DNA of 64,000 bases, from assembly GCA_035582835.1 (NCBI GenBank), contig JAYKAV010003110.1, forward strand, positions 1,693,794 through 1,757,793, read 5' to 3'. The notes under the pieces were generated by a model. The model did not search any database. It was not told where the DNA came from and saw only the letters and a list, made by a program, of their open reading frames with translations. The stretch comes from Phoebastria nigripes. Its lineage: Eukaryota; Chordata; Aves; Procellariiformes; Diomedeidae. The position numbers were made by a program, and so were the translations under genes. Positions 40,801 through 51,986 of the stretch are shown here, piece after piece (positions within the stretch are counted from its first letter, which is position 1; the number at the start of each line of letters is the position of its first letter).

Positions 40801-43800
40801 ACGACTTAAACTATCAAAATATTTCAAATGTGAAAGAAAATAGGAATGTATGTAAACCAGTATGTTTTTGCAAAGCCACACTGTAAATTCTTGCTATTTT
40901 TCCAGGATATCCCTGCATTACTTTAACACCTTTTTTTTTTTTTAAAGACATCTAGAAAAAAGATCGAGAGGGAACCTTGGGAAGTCACCAATCCTTTCTT
41001 CTTCCAAGGCTGAATCAATAGTAAGTGTCACTACTTCTCCAAACTGTTCTTTTAAAAAAGATTGTTAATGCTGGAGACTCCACAACCTCCCTTAGCAAGC
41101 TATTCCAGTGCTTGACTACACTTACTATTAGAAAGGAATACTTTCCTTAATAACTGATCTAGATTTCCTCTGCCACAATTTAAACTCAGTACTCTCTGTC
41201 CCACTCACAATGGAAATAGAAAAGTTTGTTCCTCTCCTGTATATGGCAACTTTTTACTTCTTTGAAGACTTATCATGTGTCCCATCAGTCTTCTTTTCTA
41301 GAAGAAACAAGATCCACTTATCCAGCCCTTTCCTGCATTCTTTCTAGGAGTCTGATCATTCTCATAGAATGATCTTGTGGACTCTCTCATCCTTTATGAC
41401 CTGCAGTATTGAGATATAGACACATTACTCCAGCTAAAGGTTTATTTGCACTAACCAGACTTTTCACATCTTGCAGCCAACATCCTGCTTACACAGCCCA
41501 GCTTCATGTTAGCCCTCTTCCCAGAGCATGATGTTCCTAACTGACATTCAGCATGAGATCTGCTGTATGCCTGTACTCTGTTCCTTTTCTGTTACATTTT
41601 CCTCAAAAGAAGGACTAGATGAAATCCCTTTTTGTCTGGACATCTCACTGCTCTGAGGGCACTGAACTGGTTCTAAACAAAGGCACATCTCAGGTCAAAA
41701 CTACATACCTGTAAAAGAAACAAAAACCACACAACAAAAAGCAACCACAAACCTAATCCTGAAAAATATACCAAACCCTTCTATTGATTCTTGTCTAAAA
41801 ATAGACACGTTTGTCCTCTCTTCCCCACCGCTTCTGGTTTGTTTCTTGTTCTATTTAGACTGCCACCATGTTGGGCAGGGAGTGTGGTTTTTACATATAT
41901 GAATATAATTCACCGAAAGAAGATCTGACAGCTTTTAGAGGTGTTTAAAAAAAGTTAATGTTTGTTAGCATTGTTGTCCCACATGGGAACATTAGTATAG
42001 ACAGGCTCGATGGCAAGCAGGTTCAAAATAAATCTATAAAACATGCTACAAGTTTCTCTATGCTAATATTCTTAATCTTTCCTGTGGAACACAGGCAATG
42101 CTAGAAACAGTGAGAAATTTTAAGGCTAGTATAAGAAACAGAGACCAGCTAAACTTTTAACTATGAAATGCTTCTGAAATGCTTTTTGCTTAAGCACTGT
42201 AGTGAGAACAGTATGATTAAAGAAACCCTCATTCATTAGTGCAAGACACTCTCTTCTTAGAGTGTAAATGTAAATGGTTCTTTCAACATGTCCCAAAACT
42301 GAATCCAACAGATAATCCTGAATCCCCCATAGTAAGCAGCAGAAACTTTAAATCATCTGGATTCCCTTAACATATATTTGGTTTATTATTTATTAAATGT
42401 ATAGCAGTAATGCTCCAAGACCCTGATGGGCACAATACCATTGGTAGTTGTTATATGACAGGAAGACAGTTTGCTGTTCCGAAGAGCTCACAGTTAAGTT
42501 CTTCAGAACCTCAGCTCCTAAAGAGATGCAGTCTTTGCACTGAGGAACACAGGAGGGATAGAGGCGGCAGCTGCAACAGTAGCAGCATGAACAACACAAC
42601 AGGTGCAATGCAGCAGCTCCAGTTTGTCAGCATTTTAATTTGAAACCTCTAATGAGCACCCATCTCCTGTTAACCTCATGGTCCATCCAACAACTTGCAG
42701 ATTCGTTATGAACATCCCAGAAGCAGTGAGTGATTTTTCTGATCCGCTCAGGGAAGATTTCTATGGATGTGACACAGCATAGAAGTAAACCCAGAGATTA
42801 TGGGAAGGTGGACAGATTTAACTGTTGCTTAACTGGGACCGTCAGCACCACGACAGGCCCTCACAGTGCAAAGGAGCCAGAGTTTGCTGAGGTGGACAAC
42901 ATCTGAGGAAGCAAGAAGGAGAAAAATTGTGCTATGGACAGAATAGAGAGTAGAAAGAGATAGACAGAGAGAGTAGAAAGCTGATATTAGCAGCTGTACA
43001 GACCAGTGCCTGTGGGCAATAAGCCCCTACATCTGGCACATGCTTTAAAACAATACTATTACTATGCAAGAGAGCTCATCCAGCTGTTATACTGCTTGTT
43101 AAGAGTATCAAATTCATATACAGCATTTAATGAAATGCAGGAAGTGTTCATAGACCACCAGGCCAGCCACATCACACTGCAAATGCAGAACTTCAGCTCC
43201 CTTTCTCCCAGAGCTGGTGGGTCAATAGGATCTGCTCCCTCATGGCCTGGGTGACCTTTTCTGGCCAGCTTTAGCAGTGGACAGCTCTCTAGGTTATTCA
43301 GTGTCCCAGCTCTGCAGTAGAAAAACGGATACTTTCAGTGGGAGACAGGTAGCACACCCATCTTCCTCAAATCCAGAATATCCCTTCCCTGTCTTGACTT
43401 CCATTTGTACAATACTTGTCACAACACTGACCATCTTACATAGGGCCCTCTGAGCTCTTCTTACGAAACAAAGTATGACACACAAGAGTTCTTGTGGATG
43501 CTGTGTATGAAAAAGGTCCTAAGGAAAATCTTACAACACATATGCAGCTCAAATGAAAAACTGTTGAAACACTGATACTGAAAAATAAATGACGAATGGA
43601 AACGCTCCTTCCCAACTATCAGTTAATGCTGTAAAGCATAACCATGCGGGAACAAAAAAAGAGAAAGAGGTTTGAACACACTCCTTCTGCGATGACAAAA
43701 TGGCAGCTTCAGCAGAACCTGTGCATGCAACGCTCTGCGCTTGCTTGTATAGTCTGTGACTAAACTCAGACGCAGAGAGTCGCCTCATTCCTGTCAAAGC

Positions 43801-46800
43801 AAGAAACAGCAACAGCTACCACAATAACTCATTTACTTTTGCAGTATGTAAATATTTATAGATTGCCATCAAGTACAGCACACAGGTGCCAAATATGAAA
43901 ATACACATTTCTGCCTTTGCTGGTACAGTTTTATCAACTCCACCCTTGTGTTTAACAAATTGTTTGCTCTTGAGAATCTCAATATCACCTTACAAGGGAT
44001 CTTCAAAGAAGAAACAGAAATACAAAACTATTTTTTATATCATTTTAGTGCCTGTTAAATATATGAAATGGAGAGTGTGCAAGCCAACCCGTGTTCACTG
44101 AACAGACAACTAACCAGGAAAGAACCGTACAGTTCATGAAATACTGCAAGATGAATCACAATCATTTGTTTATGGAGGAAGTCTGAGTGCACAGTGTTTG
44201 TATTTTACTTCAAAAACCGGTTCCACTGGATCTACTCAACATGCATTTGTAAAATTTAATTAACACATTGCAAAAAGCCTAATTAACACCCTGATGCTGC
44301 TCAGCCTTTCTACGGCAAATGTAACACAAGCTAAGAAAACATCACAAAGCCTCACACAGGATAGAGAGCACCGCTATACCAACATCTAAACAGCCTGACA
44401 CTGCGAAATACGTGATTGAAGACAAGCAATGTATGATTTCCAAATGACAACAAAAGATTACATGTCACATGGAAAGAAGAGGATTTAGCAAAGGCAACCA
44501 TAACAGCAAGCAGCTTGTGGTCTTCTAGATATATATTCAGACTCACAAAAATAAAAAGCAAATATTAACATCCATGTTACTTAATACAAGGTTAATTTAA
44601 TCATTCAGTGTGTTTTAATGATACTGAACAAACAGGTCAAGAAGGAAGTCCCACATCTCTAAAACCTTACTATCTCCTTTTTTGGCTAAACAATTTGAGA
44701 AGCAATCTGTGACCTCAGTATACCAACTTCTTCAGGAACTCTAAATACTATTTCTATCCCTAAGCATACTTAGCTATTGGTAGAAAGTAATCAGCTTTTT
44801 CCAATAGGAATATAACCAGAGCTTATTTTATTAGTTCTTTAAGTCTTTTACATTCATAAATTGAAAGAAGCTTCAAAGTTAAATTTTAAACAAGGTAAGT
44901 CACATACCTGTTTTACAATCACAAATTTTCCTCACCGTTATTAAGTTTCAGTGACTAACAACTTAGAAGTACTTGGTATTCTTGAGACCTCTCTCGCAGC
45001 AGTATCAGTTGTCACAACAAAGGAAATTAATGCCAATTCCCGAAGTTGGTGATTCATTAAATTACAGGTAACATCCCATTTTAGTTTACCAAACAACAGA
45101 GTAGTGGAAAAGATTTTTGGTATGGCATAATTTCAACGAAGAAATACATTCCAGTTAATGTGGCTCTGCAATGCTATTTTGATCTCTTCTGAAAGGATAT
45201 TTTACTTGGATAAATCACTTCTACCAATTTGGATATGAAGCCTTGTACCAAACTGCTTTTTCACACAAAGATTACATACTATACTTGTTACATTGCAGAA
45301 ACCCATGCTTTTATCCTTTTAAAGAGACTCATTCCACTTTAGTTCCACCTGCATTGACAACAGTACTGAAAGGAAACATTAAAGACCATTTCCTGTAAGA
45401 GAGTCAAGTTTTTTCTTATACTAGTTCCTATTCTTGTCTTGTGAAAGTCATCATCTGATAATTTTACCTAGCAGGTCTGGGAACACAATAATGCGTAGAT
45501 CATAAAGTACGTAATAGAAAAAGCGAGACAAATTTGGCCTGTTCCTAAAGAGTATGATGAGAAGAAGTTTCTTCTCCATATGCAGAACACTGTACTAAAG
45601 CAGCATGTCCACCATGGTCCGGTTAAGTTAATTTTGTCAGATACCCCTCCCTCACTGCCTGTTAAAAGCCTGAACTTACAGCACTGACTGCCCTCAACTT
45701 TCAAGTCACAAGACTAAATCCTACGCCAATCTCTTAAAAAGCTGGTTTGCTCCCAGTACAAGTGAATCCACAAGAAAAAAATTAATTCATACTTAATTAT
45801 ATGTTGTTTATCCTTAACTTAGAGGATTTGCAACGGTTTATTATTCAATGATTGTTTTGAGTAATACATCACTGTATGAACAATCAGCAATTCAGACCAG
45901 TAAATCACTTTGAAATCTTAGCTTTATATCTAAATGTTTCTAATGAAATGCATAGAATGGAAAAAGTTTGTAAGATTGTTTTATTTTACTGTTACATGAC
46001 TGAAAAAAAAAATAAAAGCTCTATTAGAACAGTCAGTTTTAGCCCTGCTAAAAAAATTTTTTTTTAATCTATCTTAGACTCCGTGACAGTACATGAAAAA
46101 CCATAAAGGGTCTTTTTATCACCTTATCTGTGCTTCGCTGACATGAATTGAGAGGTAGGCTTTTGCAATCTGCATTAGAGCTCTAAGTACAGCAAAAGTG
46201 TTCANTAGTTGCCAGTAAGTAGAGTGGTTTGGTGACTTCAATCTCAAACTTGAAATTAGGATTCCTGTGTTTACTTCCTCTGATTCCTGTATCTCTGTTC
46301 ATGTATACAGATAGCTTGATCAATTCTGTTTTCACTGCTTATCTTCTCCAGCACTCATTCTTACCAAATGCAACCTCTCCTGCTACTGAAAATTCTTAAG
46401 AGTTTGGGCAGTGGACGAGCGAGAGGGAATATGACCATGCACACATTTATATAGAAGCTATACATCAAATGCTGGGACCCAGCTGAGGGGGGATCTTCAG
46501 GGGGGTTTCCCCAAGTGGTTTGAATTAGCTCTTGGGCTTCACCCAAGTTTTCTTAGCCTGAACTTCTGGAACGTGGTTATTGCAGAAGGATATTAAAGCA
46601 TTAATCATCCTATTATAAAAAAGTTCAGTTAAGACACCAAAGGTTCCAGTTATTCTTTCCAACTCTTATTATTTCATTTTCTTTGAGATCTAAGACTAAC
46701 TCAAAAGAAAAGCTGGAATACAAGTCACCGTGAAATGACGTACATTTCACTGCAGTGTGTGGGAAGAGCTGGCTGATTGCAAAACAGCAAAGCAGTGTTG

Positions 46801-49800
46801 CTAAGCAGCTGCCTTAAAACCGTAATGTCTTCTTCCACCATACGTAAAGATTTGGAATTTCTAAAATTCGCAATATCAAAAAAAAAAAAAAGCATGACTG
46901 GTTATTTTATTCTGTATTCATACAAAGAAGAAAATGAATAGCATCTTGCATACGCTTACATTCCCGTAATTACTAAGGAAGATTAGTCAGAAATCATTAG
47001 AGTGAGAACCTGTTCAACGTTCTCTCAGTTTCACATGTATAAGAGTCTTTACTTTAGATAACTTGCTTTACTATAAAGTTATTTGGCTCTTCCATGAAAA
47101 AGTTTCTCAATAACATTCCATCCATACAGCATGCAAGTCAGAAAACACCAACTAAGTTAAATTAATAAATCAGGCTGTCTTTGCGACAACACTAATCCTA
47201 AACGGCAACCACTATATGCAGGACTTTACTGTAAGGCTGCATGTAACTTTACTTGAGAGAGAGGTGTGAGGGAGGAAAAAAGCCTGACTATAGCTAACAC
47301 TGGAATCATGCCCAGTCCTCCTCAGCTGGAAGTAAAACTATAAGCTCAACATCTTTACAGAAACAGGAATAGGATGGCAGTAGGAGGTGGGGGGGAAACC
47401 CACACACCACAGAAAAACAACTTGTCTGTGAGGATGCCATTTTTGTTTCCATTTATCCTATCCTTAGTTGCTTACAGTTTTTTCATTGAGAATATTATCC
47501 CCCCATCCCTACAACTTTTTTTCCTTTGTTCATCAGAGGTTTGTTTCTTTCCTACATCTATATTGCCAAAGACTAGGCTTTTATTTCTGTGTGGTACAGA
47601 GATCTGGTAACTTTTTAGCATCTGCCATAAAACTGTTTTCTCTCTGCACAGAGAGAACCCCAAATTCCCTAGCTGTATTCAGGGCACAGCAGCAGAAACC
47701 TCAGTACCAGCTCCTCACTACCCTCTGTCCAACCAGTATTAATTATTACAGCACTATCTAGGTGTTACAATGGGCAATATAATTACTCAAATGCAACAAT
47801 TCTGAGGGGAAAAAAACCACAGTAAAAGTTACTGTCAGTATGCAGCCACAGAAGCAGCTCAAAGAAACAATACAAAGAGAAGTGTCATCAAGAGTGTTGT
47901 GTTGGGGACATCACCCAAAATATTTGCAACTCCAGGGAAACTGCAAAAAGGGTAAAGGAATGTGACCTGCTGGACAAAAGTCTCTGCTTACTTACTGTTC
48001 AATGCTGCAGGAAAATAAAACTAGTAAGAGAGAGAGAGATCTCCTTTACTCCAGTCCTGTACTCACTCAGGGTGAAAAAAAAGAAAACTGGAGATAAACC
48101 AGAAGGACACGGCCATTCGGAAAAAGCAGAGGGGAAAAACATGAACAGGTTAATGGCCCAGAAAGGCAACGAAACATATCTTAAGTGGATAACAATGAGA
48201 AGTTCTTACAGATAGGCACAAAGCTTTCTAATTCCCTCTCCTGTACCATATACCTACATGTACACATATATGTACGTTAGAGAGGGAGACTGCAGCACCT
48301 CAAGATAGCACAAAAATTGGGCAAACATTAATACTTTTACTTAAAAGATCATAATCAACAGATTCAGAAACTGGTAACTTCTACAAGCAGTAGCATGAGA
48401 CCAAATTCTATAGGCTCTAAATTTCTCCACAAATGTGGCAATCTGGGAAATAAAATTAGCCTAAGTCACACATGTGCCAAATGACACATCTGGGAACAAG
48501 CATGGTTACCTATAGTTTTATACTGCATCAGCACTTGGCAAAATACAATCACAAACTGTAAGTAAATGCCAAAGATGCAGATGCCCAAAGTGCAACTTCA
48601 CATCTCAGAAAATAAATTAATAGCATCCAGCCAGGACATTAACAATGATCATTTTTTTCTGAGAGAAAAAATTAGTATAAATTATTATCAGAGCACAAGC
48701 CTGTAAACAAAGACAATAAAATATCATGGATAGTGACTAGAAGAATCCTAGAACAAAAAAGATTCTGAAGATGCCCTGTCAAGGAGATTACAGAGATGAA
48801 ATTATATTCATTAATTCAGCTGCTTGGTCCCGATTGCCCTATGTATCCTGTCTACTCTGTCCTCTGACCTGCAGCATATGACTAAAAAGCCATTGAATGG
48901 CAACTAGAAAACTGTTAGTTTTAAGATGATGTACATAGTGAAGCAGCAGCAATCAGCATTGATGCAAACAATATAAAAACAGGACACAGACTGCTCAGAT
49001 GTACCAAGCACAAAGTAGTTCAAAATTTGGAACCTGATCTACACTTTAGCTTGTACCTTAATTATGAAGAGTAAATATGAAGCAAGAATTAGATTTCCTT
49101 TCACTGAAAGACCTAGGCACAGATCTAGATCATTGAAATTCAGAAAAAAATATTTGAGAGATCATAATCTAATAAAGGCTAGGAACCATAGCATACTTGT
49201 CTTTCACAGAAACTATCTATCTGTGAGAATTTTTGGAAGCTGTAGCATAAAAAGAAAAGTTTTAAAAGTTATTCACTGACAAAGGATTTTTGCAAGTCTA
49301 CATAAACTATGCCACTGGCTAAAAACTCCTATGGTAGAGGTAAAGCACAATCATAGAATCAAAGTGAATAGTAAGTATGTGTTTCCTAACTGAAACAGTT
49401 TAGCATTTTCAAGTTTCACTAGTAAGTTCCCATGTGCTTTATTGTATTTGTAAAGGAGTCACTAAGCTGAGAAAGCCATACATGCACACCACACAAACTA
49501 ATAGAGTGTAGGAGCTGTAATGATTTACGTTAAGTGAATAAGCAATATGAATGATTGCATAGGAAATTCAATGAGACTTTTAAATTAGAGCATATTGGAT
49601 GGAAGAAAAACACTTCTAACAAGATTATTTACAGTAACCCAGGCACCATTTAGCAAGCAGAGCAGCAAGCAGAGCATGCTACTGCATCTAGACAAGGCCT
49701 CAAAAAGGAAGGGTTGAAATATTGCTTATAGCACATTGCTCTACCATTATGTCTATACACACATATGTGTAGACATATATGTGTATATGTATGTGTACAT

Positions 49801-51792
49801 ACACACACACACGGAAAATAAGAATGTTTAGTTACAATTAACACTAACTACATCCATCGAACTTCAGCCTTCAAGTCTTAGGGAGTCCCATCTCTGCTCT
49901 AATCGTGCAGGCTGACTTGCAGATGCTCTGAAACATCTGGCAATGTCTTTGCTAGGAAAGAACCCCTTGGGGTGGGAGGGCTGCGTGCCCACCGAGGAGG
50001 GTGAACGCTGAGTTCCCAGCTGGTTCCTTTCCCGTAATGCCAGCAGAGGGCCTGCTCAGCCAGGAATGGATCTTTCCTGCCTCTCTCCATCTGAGTGGCC
50101 GTGGGAGCTGCAAACCACAGGGCAACAGTGAGTTTGCAGTTTCAAGTACCTGCATAGCTGTACAACTTCTAGGTGTCATAGCTGGCCTTTGTGCAACAGT
50201 ACCCGTGTGTTTGCTTATGAAGATGTTTCTACCCTAAAGCGGAGGTGCTGGAACAGAACACCTGAACAAGAAGAATAACCTTAGCACAACAGGGCATGAC
50301 TTGGGGAAGTAATGTATCGTATGACAATTTTTTCCCACCCAACACGTGATCACCAGGGAGTGGGTTTACTGTCCCAACAGGCAATGATTAATAAACAGGA
50401 CACACATTTATTGGCTGAGAGACTGGACCAAAGGATTCGGGGGGCCTTCCAGATTCCTATCTGCAATGGCAAAATGCAAATATACCCACAGACTAAGCAG
50501 CGTTTAGTCAGTTTATTCAGCATGGCACTATGCGCCTACAGCTTTAGTGCACTGCCTGTATTCAGGTTTTCCATGTCATCTTTTTGTTCTGTTGCAAGTT
50601 AACAGCTTGTGCACTGACCCACATTTCCTTTCTTCATCTGTCATGAGATGCTTGATTGCAGCATGTTGATGAAATTACACTGAGGCACAAACAAGAAAGT
50701 AAACAGAAAGCTATGTTAAGATGACATTAAGTGGGGAAAGCAGTGTTTGCAAATTAGCTCAAACCGCTATTTTCAAGCTTCTGAAAGGTTGCCATGAACA
50801 CGTGTGAAGTTGGACAAGACTAACGCCTAAAAATCTCTAGATATGCCAGGAGCAGAGTACCTCCTCCGTATGACCTCTGACGCTTCATGCTGGAGAGTTT
50901 AAGAGGTTAGCACTCCAGCTGCCTGTCCTGCTCTTCTGCTGGGAGCGCCTGCCTCTGCAGCACAGCCGGCAGAACAACCACGAGCCTGCACCTCTGCCAC
51001 GACACTCGAAACCCTGGGCATGCCATCAACGCCAGTTCAGACAGACGTGACAGCCTGCTGACTACGGTGGCTGCGAAACGCGGGCCGGTGCCAACGGACA
51101 GTTTCAGGCACAGCAACCCCTGCTCAGAGTCGGAGAGGGCAGGCGGCATCAGACGGGCTGCCTGCACCACGGCTTCAAGCCTCCCCTGCCTCCCCGAGCA
51201 CTGTAACCCACGCCGGCGCTGCCACCAGCTCCCTGCGGCGGCGGCCCCGCTCCCGGGCAGCCCCCTCGCCCCGGCCAGGCCGCGCCGGGTAGCAGCGCGC
51301 CAGGCGGCTCCGCAACGGACGGCCTCGGGCGGGGGGCTGCCGGCCGGTACCCGCCTAGGCGGGCCCTGTCAGCCTTGTGCCAGTGGCAGAGCCGAACGCC
51401 TGCCCGGCGAGCGGAGCGCCCCAGCCCGGGCACGGCTCCCCTCAGCCCGGCGACCGTTATGCGGGCACGCGCTCGCCTCGCGCACGGCCCCGCGGGGAGT
51501 GGGACGCCGCTCCCTCCCCCCGCGGCTGCCGCAGCACCGCCCTCGGCCGCCGGCCCCGCACCGGGGGGACACGCCCGCTCGGTGGCAGCACCGTAAGGGA
51601 ACGTGGCAGCCAGGCCGCAGCGCCGGCAGCGGCTCACCCCGGCGGGGCACGGCTCAGGCCCGCTACCCCCACCGGGCCTCCCCCCGCGATCGGGGCATGC
51701 CCGCGGGGCCCCGCCAGCTGCCGGGCGGCGGCAGCGGCACCCGGAGCGCAGCGCCCGGGCCGGGCCGGGCCGCGCTTACTGGTGTGGCGCAT
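28739..51792 (-). CDS. Putative SAM-dependent methyltransferase, complete 8-coding-exon gene
   Basis: Minus-strand gene assembled from eight exons: 51792-51780 (coding part), 40312-40191, 39102-38964, 38106-37985, 36319-36209, 31931-31825, 30433-30343 and 28855-28739. Every junction has AG/GT ends and the phases agree, giving 822 bases, 273 residues and a TAG stop. The C-terminal two thirds has the order of a Rossmann-fold methyltransferase: motif I VVVDVGSRLGA (about residues 117-127), an acidic end of strand 2 in LYGVEMN, VVHAD for motif II, ADVVVMNNVFEYF for strand 4, and GSLLVTVPS for strand 5. Motif I is atypical: it has DVGSRLG where DxGxGxG is usual. The N-terminal half is acidic and holds SLCEEG and YCTECGS cysteines that may bind metal. 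The gene lies head to head with SRP54. I do not recognise a gene symbol and cannot tell the substrate. Confidence 0.85.
28856..30342 (-). other. Methyltransferase intron 7
   Basis: GT/AG intron of about 1.5 kb. It contains the MIR-like relic at 30125-30215 and a short CAG run at about 29575. Nothing else is supported. Confidence 0.75.
30125..30215 (+). repeat. MIR-like SINE relic
   Basis: ATTTCCATTTTACAGGTGGGGACAATCAAAGTACAGGAAG, followed by GGTCAACCCGGAAATAGAATCCAGAGTCCTG. This matches the order of a MIR-type core (ccattttacagatggggaaactgaggc ... gaacccaggtctcc). It lies antisense inside the methyltransferase gene. Confidence 0.55.
30343..30433 (-). CDS. Methyltransferase coding exon 7
   Basis: Flanked by ATGTTTCAG and GTAAGT; 91 bases. 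It encodes AWEFIACNVRKRGSLLVTVPS, which covers the helix and strand 5 of the fold, then SLKESLSKLQ. Confidence 0.87.
30434..31824 (-). other. Methyltransferase intron 6
   Basis: About 1.4 kb, AT-rich. I see no repeat or exon in it. Confidence 0.7.
31825..31931 (-). CDS. Methyltransferase coding exon 6
   Basis: Flanked by CTCCTTCAG and GTAAGC; 107 bases, ending in phase 2. It encodes VVHADICTQ and ADVVVMNNVFEYFLDRQEQ, the strand 3 and strand 4 region with the NNVFEYF post-strand motif. Confidence 0.88.
31932..36208 (-). other. Methyltransferase intron 5
   Basis: About 4.3 kb, AT-rich. It holds an A-run/T-run palindrome at about 35606-35629. Short open frames on both strands (for example 33040-33261 plus) show no family resemblance. 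Confidence 0.7.
36209..36319 (-). CDS. Methyltransferase coding exon 5
   Basis: Flanked by AATGTAG and GTAACT; 111 bases, phase 0 at both ends. It encodes GYLYSSASQLYGVEMNADF and a following helix. The Glu of GVEMN sits where SAM ribose hydroxyls are bound in class I methyltransferases. Confidence 0.88.
36320..37984 (-). other. Methyltransferase intron 4
   Basis: About 1.7 kb. It contains an ancient repeat fragment at 37331-37415 and one N at 37818. Nothing else is supported. Confidence 0.7.
37331..37415. repeat. Ancient amniote repeat fragment
   Basis: CCTCATTTGAGTAGTCCC ... AGATGAGTAAAATTAC, then AAGTGTTTCCAAGATTGAGCCC. This follows the known old reptile-type repeat 'ctcatttgagtagtcccattgaagtcaatgggactactcatgtgagtaa ... 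caagtgtttgcaggatcgggccc'. The family assignment is from memory of the pattern only. Confidence 0.55.
37985..38106 (-). CDS. Methyltransferase coding exon 4 (SAM motif I)
   Basis: Flanked by TTTCCCAG and GTAACT; 122 bases. It encodes the helix before the fold (SLMELKFLYQHVLPDLTG) and strand 1 with motif I (KVVVDVGSRLGAVLFA). The exon ends in phase 0. Confidence 0.88.
38107..38963 (-). other. Methyltransferase intron 3
   Basis: About 0.86 kb, GT/AG. No repeat or exon is seen. Confidence 0.75.
38964..39102 (-). CDS. Methyltransferase coding exon 3 (Cys-containing segment)
   Basis: Flanked by CTTCTCAG and GTAAGT; 139 bases. It encodes HVDAFLYDDDFVDSLCEEG followed by SYCTECGSYKT. One CxxC and one further Cys could bind metal, but three cysteines alone do not prove a zinc site. 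I do not recognise this domain. Confidence 0.85.
39103..40190 (-). other. Methyltransferase intron 2
   Basis: About 1.1 kb, GT/AG, with pyrimidine-rich stretches near 39600-39660. No repeat or exon is seen. Confidence 0.75.
40191..40312 (-). CDS. Methyltransferase coding exon 2
   Basis: Flanked by TTTATAG and GTAAGC. It encodes an acidic helical segment beginning DFDELVVSNNDVVLK and ending NSEHQAMQK. The 122 bases enter in phase 1 and leave in phase 0. Confidence 0.85.
40950..41640 (-). mobile_element. Decayed CR1-family LINE, 3' part
   Basis: Read on the plus strand, this shows the reversed CR1 3' region in order: GGAGACTCCACAACCTCCC, CTATTCCAGTGCTTGACTACAC, TCCTCTGCCACAATTTAAACTC, CTCTCTGTCCCACTCAC, TCATGTGTCCCATCAGTC, GACTCTCTCATCC, CATTACTCCAGCTAAAGG and TGCACTAACCAG. 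Each block is a diverged version of the CR1 consensus. The element therefore lies on the minus strand, with its 3' end near 40950. No reading frame survives and it is inactive. The limits are approximate. Confidence 0.75.
42380..42560 (+). repeat. Ancient reptile-type interspersed repeat
   Basis: GTTTATTATTTATTAAATGTATAGCAGTAATGC, then GACCCTGATGGGCACAATACCATT and GTTCCGAAGAGCTCACAGTTAAG. This follows a well known old amniote repeat ('ttatttgtattgcagtagcgcc ... ggaccccattgtgctagg ... ccccaaagagcttacaatctaag'), abundant in turtles and crocodilians. This copy is heavily diverged. Confidence 0.55.
48026..48041. repeat. Short GA repeat
   Basis: AAGAGAGAGAGAGAT, a simple repeat within an intron. 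The limits are approximate. Confidence 0.6.
49751..49813. repeat. Alternating purine-pyrimidine tract
   Basis: TACACACATATGTGT, ATATATGTGTATATGTATGTGTACATACACACACACACAC and flanks. The two halves are near inverted repeats of each other, so cruciform or Z-form structure is possible in principle. Confidence 0.7.
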
Positions 51793-51886
51793 CCAGTGCA
51801 GCAGGCGGGGCAGGTCGCCGGCGCACGTGCCCCGCCGCCGCCTGACGCGGGCGGGGCCTCGCGCCGCGCCTGCGCGGACCGCCCAT
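51779..51886 (-). other. Overlapping upstream ORF before the methyltransferase start
   Basis: An ATG at 51886-51884 in strong context (GGCGATGGG) opens a frame that runs past the proposed start at 51792. In the spliced mRNA it ends at a TGA right after the exon 1/2 junction (CA|A TGA), about 36 codons in all. If transcription starts upstream of 51886, this frame would compete with the methyltransferase start. Whether it is in the mRNA depends on the unknown start site. Confidence 0.4.
51780..51792 (-). CDS. Methyltransferase coding exon 1 (start MRHT)
   Basis: The donor is CACACCA|GTAAGC. The ATG at 51792-51790 is the only in-frame ATG between the upstream in-frame TAG (51975-51973) and exon 2, so it is the likely start. 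Its context is poor (T at -3). Joining phase 1 makes Asn at the junction (A|AT). A non-ATG start upstream in this open frame, or the Met in exon 2 (IEAMF), are alternatives. The 5'UTR part extends into the CpG island, but its 5' end is unknown. Confidence 0.6.
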
Positions 51887-51976
51887 CGCCTTCCGCCGCC
51901 CGCACGTGCCCCGGGCGCAGGGTGCCAGGGGAAAGCCCCGCCCTCCGTGCGCAGGCTGCGCACACCTACCCGCTAG

Positions 51977-51986
51977 TGCGCATGCG
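51977..51986. promoter_or_regulatory. NRF1-like site
   Basis: TGCGCATGCG, close to the palindromic NRF1 consensus, between the two divergent first exons. Confidence 0.55.

Larger units (their letters stand above)
40313..51779 (-). other. Methyltransferase intron 1 (about 11.5 kb)
   Basis: The longest intron of the gene. It holds a decayed CR1 LINE (about 40950-41640), an ancient repeat (about 42380-42560), a GA run near 48030, an alternating purine-pyrimidine tract (49751-49813) and one N at 46205. From about 50900 it grades into the CpG island. I found no further exon, but a non-coding 5' exon could be hidden here. Confidence 0.7.

Noticed and set aside
51780..51963. A 61-residue N-terminal extension of the methyltransferase
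   Set aside because: The frame is open and in phase, but the codon at 51963 is GTG and there is no ATG before 51792. The Arg/Gly/Ala-rich composition looks like translated CpG island.
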